This document shows positions 1-6,837 of a stretch of 7,632 nt of DNA, in pieces. Under the pieces are notes generated by a model that was given only the letters and a program-made list of their open reading frames with translations, ran no database searches and had not been told where the DNA came from. The position numbers and the translations under genes were made by a program. Position 1 is the first letter of the stretch, and each line of letters starts with the position of its first letter. Origin of the DNA: Candidatus Hydrogenedentota bacterium (GTDB lineage Bacteria > Hydrogenedentota > Hydrogenedentia > Hydrogenedentales > SLHB01). The stretch spans positions 1 to 7,632 of the forward strand of contig JAHDWY010000195.1 of the NCBI GenBank assembly GCA_023384315.1. The letters run 5' to 3'.

Positions 1-1
1 C

Positions 2-265
2 CTCGGTATTGCAACGGTCTATCGCTCGGTCCGCGGTCTCACCGAAGAAGGCTGGCTCGTGCCTGTGGAGGTTCCCGGCGAACCCCACCGGTACGAGCTT
101 TCCGGTCAGGACCATCACCATCACTTCACGTGCCGCGCATGCGGCCGCATGTTCGACTTTGACGGTTGCCCCACCGATTTGGCCCGGCTCGTGCCCGCCG
201 GTTTCGTCATGGAAGACCATGAGGTCTTTCTCTATGGACGCTGCGTGGACTGCCGGAAGTCTTAG
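2..265 (+). CDS. Fur-family metal-responsive transcriptional repressor, C-terminal part (5' end outside window)
   Basis: The reading frame is open from the window edge to a TAG at 263-265 and gives 87 residues of a protein that begins upstream. It opens with the end of the winged-helix DNA-binding domain (LGIATVYRSVRGLTEEGWL), matching the Fur recognition-helix pattern 'laTVYRtL..L...G'. The dimerisation and metal-binding half follows: four consecutive histidines (113-124), then a CxxC pair (codons at 131 and 140), and a second CxxC pair at the C-terminus (codons at 242 and 251). In the family the two CxxC pairs hold a structural zinc, and the His cluster contributes to the regulatory metal site. 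An extra Cys lies in FDGCP (codon 167). The family includes Fur, Zur, PerR, Mur and Nur; the visible part does not settle which. The next gene is a zinc-type exporter 63 bp downstream on the same strand, so a zinc-sensing role is the favoured inference. Confidence 0.9.
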   Translation, partial: LGIATVYRSVRGLTEEGWLVPVEVPGEPHRYELSGQDHHHHFTCRACGRMFDFDGCPTDLARLVPAGFVMEDHEVFLYGRCVDCRKS

Positions 266-328
266 CCGATTTCGGTTGTTCTCCATTTACGTAGCATCTT
301 TCCGTCCGCATTCGATTGGGAATACACT

Positions 329-2497
329 GTGACTACCCACACCTACAAAATACACGGAATGGACTGTGCAGAAGAAGTCGCCGTGCTCAAGCGGGAGTTG
401 GGACCGCTGGTGACGTCGGAAGACAATTTACGCTTCGATCTCCTCCAAGGTCGATTGATCGTGGTTTCCGACGAACCCGCCGGCACGATCCGAGCGGCCA
501 TCGGCAAGACCGGGATGCGCGCCGTGCCGTGGGAAGATCATGTCCGCGAAAGCCGGAGCGAATCGGTAGTTGGGTACTGGACGACCCATGGCCGCGAGGT
601 CATGTGCATCGCAAGTGGCGTATGTCTCATTGCGGCCTTTGTCGCGCAGATCGCGAATCTTGGGCTGCGGGTAGCAGTCATACAGACCGATGTTGACGGA
701 TACAGCGCGGTGACGACATTCCTTCTCGCCGTGGCCACGCTGACCGGCGCCTGGTATGTGATACCCAAGGCGTGGTACGCCCTCCGCTCGCTTCGTCCCG
801 ACATCAATCTGCTCATGGTGGTGGCGATTACCGGCGCGATCATCCTTGGCGAATGGTTCGAAGCGGCCATGGTGAGCTTCCTGTTTTCGCTCGCGCTGCT
901 GCTCGAATCGTGGAGCGTGGGCCGTGCGCGCCGAGCCATTTCCTCCCTCATGGACATGGCCCCGGATACTGCCCGTTATCGTCCAACTGGAGAAATTGCC
1001 ACTGAATTCCACGAAGGTCCCGTAGGCGAGGTGCCTGTGGGCTCAACTGTATCCGTACTGCCCGGCGAACGGGTGCCCCTGGATGGAGTCGTGACCCGCG
1101 GCGCCACGTCCATCAACCAGGCGCCCATTACGGGCGAGTCCGTCCCCGTGCCCAAGAGCGAAGGCGACGAAGTCTACGCCGGTACGATCAACAATGAAGG
1201 ATCCCTCGAGTTCCGCTCCACCAAGGCCGCGGAGGATTCCAGTCTCGCGCGCATCATCCGTATGGTTGAGGAAGCGCAGAGCCGTCGCGCGCCCGCGGAG
1301 CAATGGGTGGAACGATTTGCCCGCTATTACACGCCCGCCATGATGATTCTGGCCGTTCTCGTCGCGGTGGTTCCGCCGTTGCTTGGCCTGACCGCATGGG
1401 GTGTTTCGGTATACCAGGCGCTTGTCTTATTAGTGATTGCGTGTCCCTGCGCCCTTGTGATTTCCACGCCGGTCAGCATCGTCGCGGGATTGACGCGGGC
1501 GGCGCGCGCCGGAGTCTTGATCAAGGGCGGCGCATACCTCGAGATGCCGGCCCAACTCAAGGCCATCGCCATGGACAAGACCGGCACGCTTACGCTGGGC
1601 GAACCGCGCGTGCAACGAGTGATCCCGTTGAACGGGCACAGCGCCGAGGAATTGCTTTCCATGGCGGCCGGCATTGAATCCCTCAGCCGTCATCCGGTGG
1701 CGGAAGCGGTGGTTCGTCATGCGCGTGACGAGCAGGTGGCCTTCAGTCCCGCGGAGTCATACCACGCCATCGAAGGCAAAGGCGCGGAGGCGCGCATTGG
1801 CGATCGGGTGTATTGGATCGGAAGCCATCGGCTCTTACGCGAACGCGGTCATGACGACGACACCGCAAACGAGCATGCGACTGCAATCGAAGACGCAGGG
1901 CATACGGTGGTGATGCTCGGGACGGAAGCGCATATCTGTGGCCTCATTGCCGTTGCCGATGAAGTGCGCGCGGAAAGCCGAGACGCAGTGGACGCGTTGA
2001 AGCGGGCGGGCGTCGAGCACATTATTATGATTACCGGCGACAACGAACGCACCGCGCGCGAACTCGCGGCGGCGGTCGGCGTGGACGAGTTTTACGCGGA
2101 ACAACTTCCGCAAGACAAAGTCGCGCGGCTTCGCGAAATCGTCGATCGCCACGGCGCTACCGCCATGGTGGGCGACGGCGTGAACGACGCGCCGGCCATG
2201 GCAGCATCGAGTCTGGCCATTGCCATGGGCGCCGCGGGCAGCGACGCCGCCATTGAAACCGCCGACGTGGCGCTCATGTCTGACGATCTCTCGAAGGTTC
2301 CGTGGCTCGTCGAACACTCGCGGCGGACCGTGCGGATCATCCGCCAGAATGTGGTCATTGCCCTGGGACTCAAGGTCGTGGTTTTCGCGCTCGCGCTCGC
2401 CGGTTGGGCGACCCTTTGGCTGGCTATCCTTGCCGATATGGGCGCATCGCTCATCGTCATCTTCAACGGCCTCCGCCTCCTCAGCACCCGCGAGTAG
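329..2497 (+). CDS. zntA: Zn2+/Cd2+/Pb2+-exporting P1B-type ATPase (ZntA/CadA type)
   Basis: This is an inner-membrane pump that uses ATP to expel divalent soft metals from the cytoplasm. The 722 residues hold the full family plan: an N-terminal HMA-like domain (about 1-70), membrane helices from about 90-195, actuator-domain TGES at 268-271, the metal-site CPC at 372-374 in a membrane helix, the phosphorylated Asp416 in DKTGTLT, the nucleotide-domain HP at 455-456, and GDGVND at 615-620. Near the C-terminus, Lys682 and Asp703 (ADMGAS) match the Lys and Asp of the two last helices that define the Zn/Cd/Pb subgroup (K693 and D714 of E. coli ZntA, same spacing of 21). Copper pumps lack these. 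The HMA-like domain reads GMDCAEE, so the second Cys of the usual CxxC is Glu16. The start is GTG; no ATG lies in frame between the previous stop and the HMA domain. A partial Shine-Dalgarno (GGGA, 318-321) precedes it by 7 nt. It follows the Fur-like gene, probably in one operon. The substrate class is secure; the choice among Zn, Cd and Pb is not. Confidence 0.95.
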   Translation: MTTHTYKIHGMDCAEEVAVLKRELGPLVTSEDNLRFDLLQGRLIVVSDEPAGTIRAAIGKTGMRAVPWEDHVRESRSESVVGYWTTHGREVMCIASGVCLIAAFVAQIANLGLRVAVIQTDVDGYSAVTTFLLAVATLTGAWYVIPKAWYALRSLRPDINLLMVVAITGAIILGEWFEAAMVSFLFSLALLLESWSVGRARRAISSLMDMAPDTARYRPTGEIATEFHEGPVGEVPVGSTVSVLPGERVPLDGVVTRGATSINQAPITGESVPVPKSEGDEVYAGTINNEGSLEFRSTKAAEDSSLARIIRMVEEAQSRRAPAEQWVERFARYYTPAMMILAVLVAVVPPLLGLTAWGVSVYQALVLLVIACPCALVISTPVSIVAGLTRAARAGVLIKGGAYLEMPAQLKAIAMDKTGTLTLGEPRVQRVIPLNGHSAEELLSMAAGIESLSRHPVAEAVVRHARDEQVAFSPAESYHAIEGKGAEARIGDRVYWIGSHRLLRERGHDDDTANEHATAIEDAGHTVVMLGTEAHICGLIAVADEVRAESRDAVDALKRAGVEHIIMITGDNERTARELAAAVGVDEFYAEQLPQDKVARLREIVDRHGATAMVGDGVNDAPAMAASSLAIAMGAAGSDAAIETADVALMSDDLSKVPWLVEHSRRTVRIIRQNVVIALGLKVVVFALALAGWATLWLAILADMGASLIVIFNGLRLLSTRE

Positions 2498-2498
2498 T

Positions 2499-2523
2499 AG
2501 AAATGGTCAATGTCTCCATTTTT
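2499..2523 (+). terminator. possible weak intrinsic terminator after zntA
   Basis: Just after the ATPase stop codon, AAATGG (2501-2506) can pair with CCATTT (2516-2521) around a 9-nt loop. An A-T pair and a G-T wobble extend the stem by two. The descending arm runs into a stretch of five T (2519-2523). The stem is AT-rich and most of the T run lies inside it, so termination would be weak. It may only mark the end of the zntA unit. Confidence 0.3.
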
Positions 2524-2573
2524 CTCGCCCTCACCAATGTGCAATGATCATCTGGCGGTTAAAGGCTGCGCAT

Positions 2574-2580
2574 GGAGGGG
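2574..2580 (+). promoter_or_regulatory. Shine-Dalgarno that sets the start of the propeller gene
   Basis: GGAGGGG lies 6 nt before the ATG at 2587. An in-frame ATG at 2572 overlaps this purine run and has no ribosome site of its own, so 2587 is the preferred start. This choice also puts the signal peptide directly at the N-terminus. Confidence 0.8.
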
Positions 2581-2586
2581 ACTTAC

Positions 2587-4533
2587 ATGTTTTCAAAGCA
2601 CCGCGTCTGGTTCTGTATTTGTGCTGCATGCATGACAATAACCGCAATGGTCGTGGCGTCGGCCGACGATCAACCATCACGTTTTCCCGCCGATCATCCC
2701 TTGCGAAGCGCTCCGGTCGTCGAGCCCTTCGACGTGAACCAACTGCCCAAGGCCGAACTGCTCGCCACGCCGGAAGTCCGTACCTTGCTGGGCTACACGC
2801 GGCGTCCGCTTCATCTTCCCGACGGCCACACGATGGCATTGTTTTCCTTTAGCTATTCCGCGCCGGCGAACTGGATCTTCCTGGTGGACGGACGCGACCT
2901 CTCCTCGACGCGCCACGCCATTCCGAACAACGACATCGCCTCGCACGGCGCGGCGCTCGGCGCCGATGGAAACATCTACATCATGCCCTACAACACGGCG
3001 CGGGCGTATTGTTTCGATACGAAGACGCACATTTTCGAGCAGCTCCCGACCGATGTTGCCGAAGGCGAATACACCTGGGACGCCCTCGGCGGCTCCGATG
3101 GCTGCATCTATTTTGGCACCTACCCCAACGCCATCTTCGGCGAGTACAACCCGGAAACGAAATCGTGGGCGTTATGGCCGAACCTCGTGCCCGATACCAA
3201 GTACATCACCGGATTCAGCGAAGATGCCGAAGGGCGCATTTGCTTTAAAGCCTGGGGCCCCGGCGAAGTGTGGATGGCCTTCGATCCCGAAACGCGGGCG
3301 TTCGAAACCATCGAAGCGCCGAGCGCTTCAGGAACGGCATTGCCTGCGCCGCCCGCGGACGATGAGTCGTACATCGCCAGCGTCGTCGCGGGCGAAAGTC
3401 GGTTCGCGGTCAGCCATCCCACGGGACGCGTCTGGGATATTACCAGTGTTGAGCCGCGACTGATGGGTGATACGGGTTTGCCTGCCGAAACCACCTGGTG
3501 GCTGAAAGCAACGGGCGACGAAGTCTTCGGGGTGAGCTATTTTGGCGGACTTTTCAGGTACGGTTTTGCGGATGGCGCGTTTGCGACCGGCCAGTTGGAC
3601 AATCGCGCTGCCGCCGGCAACAGCATCATGTTTGTGGAGACCGTCACACCGGAATGCGTCATCGGCGCGAATTACAGTCAACAGAATCTCTTTCGCGTCA
3701 ATCCGAATACCGGAGAGATCGTAGAGTCGAATTGCGTCGTGGCGCGCGTTTCGGGCGAACCCATGTGCGCCGTCGGTTTCGGCGGGAAGGCGTACGTGGG
3801 AATCTACGTACAGTCGCTCATCAGCGTGTACGATCCCGCGCAGCCCTTTGCGTTCCGCACGAATCCAAGGGAACTCATCGAACTGGGCACAACCTATGAA
3901 CAAACCCGGCCCCGCGCGGCGGTGACGGACGGCCGCCTCGTCTACATCACCTCCGACAGCGCCTACAACAAACTCGGCGGGGCCTTGGCGATCGTCGATC
4001 CTGCAGCAGAGCAGATCGACGTGTATCACCATTTGATCCAGGATCAAAACCTGCCGACGCTGGCCTATGACCCGTCCACCCGCTTGCTCTGGGGCGGCAC
4101 GGATCGCTGGGGCCAGATGCGCAGTCATCCGCCCACGCAGGAAAGCGCGCTCATCTATTCCTTCGATCCAAATACCCGCACGGTGGTCGATCGACTGACC
4201 CTTTGGCCCGGCGCCGATGTGGTTACAGTCCACGGCGTCTCGAAGGAAGGCGTCCTCGTCGCGTCAAATAGTGGCGGGTTGGCTCTGCTGGATACCCAGT
4301 CGAAGGAGGTGTTGTGGCGCGGTCCAATCCCGGCGAACCTCGCCGGAACCGCCCGTCGAGGCAGCGACGGCATGCTCTACTTGCTAGGTGACGGCGTGCT
4401 GTACCAGTGGGACATGGCAAGGGGTCTTTTGTCCGCCAAAGCCTCAGTAATCGACGGCATCTACTTGACGGAATCCGCGCCTGACTTGTGGATTATTGCG
4501 AGTTCCAAGTCCCTGTTCTCCATTACGTTGTGA
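2587..4533 (+). CDS. exported beta-propeller-like repeat protein of unknown function
   Basis: I do not recognise this 648-residue protein as a named family. Residues 1-26 look like a Sec signal peptide: a basic start (FSKHR), a hydrophobic core and a likely cleavage after VASA, before DDQ. The mature protein is built of recurring units of the form 'aDGxIYxG...xxxFDPxTxxxxxLP', clearest near 127-155, 168-199, 213-243, 358-380, 396-415, 447-480, 492-540, 553-578 and 592-612. This pattern is typical of beta-propellers of the NHL, SMP-30/gluconolactonase, virginiamycin-lyase and YVTN kinds, with about 7-10 blades. Such proteins bind ligands or partners, or hydrolyse lactones, outside the cytoplasm. 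I see no catalytic motif that would choose between these. There is no membrane anchor, no clear lipobox and no C-terminal sorting signal. The gene starts 89 bp after the ATPase stop; shared transcription is possible but unproven, and a weak hairpin lies between. The gene call is secure, the fold likely, the function unknown. Confidence 0.88.
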   Translation: MFSKHRVWFCICAACMTITAMVVASADDQPSRFPADHPLRSAPVVEPFDVNQLPKAELLATPEVRTLLGYTRRPLHLPDGHTMALFSFSYSAPANWIFLVDGRDLSSTRHAIPNNDIASHGAALGADGNIYIMPYNTARAYCFDTKTHIFEQLPTDVAEGEYTWDALGGSDGCIYFGTYPNAIFGEYNPETKSWALWPNLVPDTKYITGFSEDAEGRICFKAWGPGEVWMAFDPETRAFETIEAPSASGTALPAPPADDESYIASVVAGESRFAVSHPTGRVWDITSVEPRLMGDTGLPAETTWWLKATGDEVFGVSYFGGLFRYGFADGAFATGQLDNRAAAGNSIMFVETVTPECVIGANYSQQNLFRVNPNTGEIVESNCVVARVSGEPMCAVGFGGKAYVGIYVQSLISVYDPAQPFAFRTNPRELIELGTTYEQTRPRAAVTDGRLVYITSDSAYNKLGGALAIVDPAAEQIDVYHHLIQDQNLPTLAYDPSTRLLWGGTDRWGQMRSHPPTQESALIYSFDPNTRTVVDRLTLWPGADVVTVHGVSKEGVLVASNSGGLALLDTQSKEVLWRGPIPANLAGTARRGSDGMLYLLGDGVLYQWDMARGLLSAKASVIDGIYLTESAPDLWIIASSKSLFSITL

Positions 4534-4594
4534 ACTGCATGCGGAGCGGCTTCAGGGTCACGAAGTCCCCCTGTTCCAATTGTTAGGACTCGGC

Positions 4595-4623
4595 TAGCCA
4601 GCGTCTCCGTAATTTGCTATATT
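4595..4623 (+). promoter_or_regulatory. predicted extended -10 promoter of ppk1
   Basis: TGCTATATT (4615-4623) reads as an extended -10 element: TG, one base, then TATATT, which matches TATAAT at five of six positions. Exactly 17 bp upstream, TAGCCA (4595-4600) matches TTGACA at four of six positions. Transcription would start about 7 nt after the -10, near 4630, only a couple of bases before the ATG at 4632. No Shine-Dalgarno is present. The element was found by eye in an AT-richer patch of a GC-rich region and has not been scored against background. Confidence 0.5.
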
Positions 4624-4631
4624 GGCCGTCT

Positions 4632-6656
4632 ATGAAAAACATCTACCAGATCCGGGAAGTGTCCACGCTGTCCTTTAACGAGCGGGTCTTGCAGGAGGCG
4701 GAGGACACACGAAACCCCCTCATGGAGCGGCTCAAATTCCTCGGAATCTTCTCGTCCAACATGGACGAATTTTTCAAGGTCCGCGTCGCCAGTATCCATC
4801 GCCGCGTGGAATTGGGAAAGAAGAGCATGAGCGCGGTACTCGAGGTGGTAGTCGACAAGGCCCGTGACCTGGACGAGCGGTTTCAGAAGGCGTACGGCGA
4901 CATCAAGTCCGCGCTGGCGGACGAAGGAATACGGATTCTCACGGAACAGGACATCAACGGTCATTCCGGCGACCTCGCGGAGTGGCTCAAGGACCACTTC
5001 CGCGCGAACGTGCTACCAAGCCTGGTCCCCATCATCATCCAGAGCGGGCTTCCCTTCCCGCCGATCAAGGACGGGGCGCTCTACTTCGGGATAAAGATGC
5101 ATGGCGAAAAGGATCGTTACGCCATTCTCGAAATCCCGAACGAATTGCCGCGCTTCGTGCAGTTGCCCAACGGCGACATCATGTATATCGACGATTTGAT
5201 CCGCTATTCGCTCGGCGACATCTTCTACATCTTCGACTACGAGAGTATTGAAGCTTTCGAGTTCAAGATCTCGCGCGATGCCGAACTCGATATCGATAAC
5301 GATTTCTCCGAGGGGTACGTGCGCAAGATGGAGCGGGTGCTCCAGCAGCGCAAGGGCGGCAGGCCGACACGGCTGGTCTATGATTCGACCATGCCACCGG
5401 GGATGCTGAAACTTCTTCGCAAAGAACTGCGCGTCACGAGCGACGATACGCTCATCCCCGGCGGCCGTTATCACAACATGAAGGATTTGATGCGGTTCCC
5501 CAACCACCGTCCGGACCTGGCGTTCCCGAAGGTTGAGCCGGCGTCACATCCCGTGTTGGACCACGTAAACAAGCCGATCATGGACATCATCCGGGATCAG
5601 GACATCCTGGTCACGTACCCGTACCAGAGCTTCGACCACATCATCCGCCTGCTCCGGGAAGCCGCCATCGATCCAAAGGTCGAAGAGATCAAGATGACCA
5701 TGTACCGCGCAGCCACGCGGTCTCAGGTGGTCAATGCGCTAGCGGCCGCGGCCCGGAACGGGAAAAAGATATTCGTTTCCATCGAGTTGCAGGCGCGATT
5801 CGATGAGAAGAACAACATCAAGATTTCCGAGTTCCTGTCGGAAGCGGGCGCGATCGTTTCCTACGGCGTGCCGCCCATGAAGGTGCATTCCAAGCTGCTG
5901 CTCATCAAACGGAAGGGAACGTTTATCGCAGGCCTTTCCACCGGAAACTTCAACGAGGCCACGAGCCGTCTTTACGTGGACAGCATGCTGCTCACCGCCG
6001 ACCGGCGCATCACGGCCGAGGTCGCTACGGTCTTCGACTTCCTCGACCAGGCGTCGAAAATGCATACGCTGACGGCGCCCAAATTCAAGCACCTGCTCGT
6101 GTCGCCCTTCAATTCGCGAAAGATGTTCATCAAGTTGATCAACCGCGAGAAGGCGAAGGGGTTGGACGGATACATCTGCATGAAGGTGAACCACCTCACC
6201 GATGCCAAGATCATCAAGAAAATCCGCGAGGCGGCCGATGCGGGCGTCCAGATGGACCTGGTCGTGCGCACCACGTACGCCATGCTGCCGCACCCGAACA
6301 TCCGCGCCATATCCATTCTCGACCGCTACCTCGAACACCAGCGCGTGTTTGTGTTCGGCAAGGGGGAGGAACGCAAGATTTTTATGAGTTCATCGGACCT
6401 CATGGAGCGCAACCTGGACTGGCGCGTGGAAGTGGCCTTCCCCGTCTATGACCCCAAGCTGGTTCAGGAAGTTTCCGACATGATGGCCTTGCAGGTCGGC
6501 GACTGCTACAAAGCCCGCGTGCTCGATCAGACGCAATCGAACCTCTACGTCATCGATGGAACCGGAAAGCTCCAGGCCCAACGCGCCACGCAAGAGTATT
6601 TCCACGACATCAGCGAACCGCCCGTCCACACCCCGGAACGCGTACCCGGCCGGTAA
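4632..6656 (+). CDS. ppk1: polyphosphate kinase 1
   Basis: PPK1 reversibly moves the terminal phosphate of ATP onto inorganic polyphosphate through a phospho-histidine, usually at the inner membrane face. The 675 residues are close to the family length (E. coli about 688). The order is the N domain (LSFNERVLQEAEDTRNPL; FLGIFSSNMDEFFKVRVASI), the H domain to about 300, then two phospholipase-D-like C domains. His419 in MKVHSKL matches the phosphorylated His435 of E. coli. Arg359 (MYRAA) and Arg389 (LQARFDE) match the metal/phosphate-binding Arg375 and Arg405. Arg546 and His569 (YLEHQRVFVF) match Arg564 and the second catalytic His592. The conserved SSSDLMERNLDWRVE follows. From Arg546 to His569 there are 23 residues against 28 in E. 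coli, so an active-site loop is shortened. ATG 4632 is chosen because family similarity starts at once; the TTG at 4614 lies inside the promoter. There is no Shine-Dalgarno. No ppx partner is visible within the window. Confidence 0.97.
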   Translation: MKNIYQIREVSTLSFNERVLQEAEDTRNPLMERLKFLGIFSSNMDEFFKVRVASIHRRVELGKKSMSAVLEVVVDKARDLDERFQKAYGDIKSALADEGIRILTEQDINGHSGDLAEWLKDHFRANVLPSLVPIIIQSGLPFPPIKDGALYFGIKMHGEKDRYAILEIPNELPRFVQLPNGDIMYIDDLIRYSLGDIFYIFDYESIEAFEFKISRDAELDIDNDFSEGYVRKMERVLQQRKGGRPTRLVYDSTMPPGMLKLLRKELRVTSDDTLIPGGRYHNMKDLMRFPNHRPDLAFPKVEPASHPVLDHVNKPIMDIIRDQDILVTYPYQSFDHIIRLLREAAIDPKVEEIKMTMYRAATRSQVVNALAAAARNGKKIFVSIELQARFDEKNNIKISEFLSEAGAIVSYGVPPMKVHSKLLLIKRKGTFIAGLSTGNFNEATSRLYVDSMLLTADRRITAEVATVFDFLDQASKMHTLTAPKFKHLLVSPFNSRKMFIKLINREKAKGLDGYICMKVNHLTDAKIIKKIREAADAGVQMDLVVRTTYAMLPHPNIRAISILDRYLEHQRVFVFGKGEERKIFMSSSDLMERNLDWRVEVAFPVYDPKLVQEVSDMMALQVGDCYKARVLDQTQSNLYVIDGTGKLQAQRATQEYFHDISEPPVHTPERVPGR

Positions 6657-6780
6657 ACGCGCGAAGCACTCTTGCACGTGGTTCTTCCACTTCTCCCATT
6701 CCTGCTCTCGCAATGTCGCTGACAGATCTTTTACATTCTCTTGACGGGGAACTGACCGGCCCCGCGCAGTGCTCGGGTAC

Positions 6781-6805
6781 CGTGAACGTGCAGCACACGT
6801 GAACG
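6781..6805 (+). repeat. short direct repeat CGTGAACG in the ppk1/VWA gap
   Basis: CGTGAACG occurs at 6781-6788 and again at 6798-6805, 17 bp apart start to start. The second copy overlaps a CACGTG palindrome (6796-6801), and another CACGTG lies at 6675-6680. The site sits 33 bp before the VWA gene start, where an operator could lie. The repeat is short and may be chance. I see no convincing sigma-70 promoter or terminator in the rest of this 181-bp gap; TTGACG at 6741-6746 lacks a fitting -10. Confidence 0.25.
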
Positions 6806-6826
6806 CATGAAGCAACGGAACCCTAC

Positions 6827-6832
6827 GGGAGG
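6827..6832 (+). promoter_or_regulatory. Shine-Dalgarno of the VWA gene
   Basis: GGGAGG stands 5 nt before the ATG at 6838 and supports that start. The signal peptide begins immediately after it. Confidence 0.8.
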
Positions 6833-6837
6833 TCATC

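Noticed and set aside
113..124. CATCACCATCAC, which looks like part of a vector His-tag
   Set aside because: It encodes the natural histidine cluster of the Fur metal site and is followed directly by the expected CxxC motif, so it is not vector contamination.
2572..2586. Upstream ATG as an alternative start of the propeller gene
   Set aside because: It overlaps the strong Shine-Dalgarno GGAGGGG, which is well placed for the ATG at 2587, and it would only add five residues before the signal peptide.
2620..2634. Possible lipoprotein lipobox (Cys-Ala-Ala-Cys) in the propeller signal peptide
   Set aside because: The -3 position is Cys rather than Leu, Val or Ile, and the hydrophobic core continues past it to a better signal peptidase I site after VASA.
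3328..4233. Long open frame of 301 codons on the minus strand within the propeller gene
   Set aside because: It is fully inside a well-supported plus-strand gene, resembles no known protein and is rich in Arg, His and Gly, as expected for an antisense frame of GC-rich coding DNA.
4548..4567. Hairpin GGCTTC/GAAGTC after the propeller gene as a terminator
   Set aside because: The stem has six pairs including one wobble and is followed by a C-rich run rather than T residues.
4614..4631. TTG as an upstream start of ppk1
   Set aside because: It lies within the predicted -10 element, has no ribosome site, and PPK1 similarity begins right after the ATG at 4632.
5739..6338. Minus-strand open frame of 199 codons within ppk1
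   Set aside because: It overlaps the most conserved catalytic part of ppk1, and its composition is that of an antisense shadow.
6640..6660. Inverted repeat around CCGGCCGG at the end of ppk1 as a terminator
   Set aside because: It overlaps the stop codon, has a two-base bulge and is not followed by a T tract.
6741..6769. TTGACG as the -35 of a promoter for the VWA gene
   Set aside because: No sequence resembling a -10 is found at 16-19 bp spacing; the following DNA is GC-rich.
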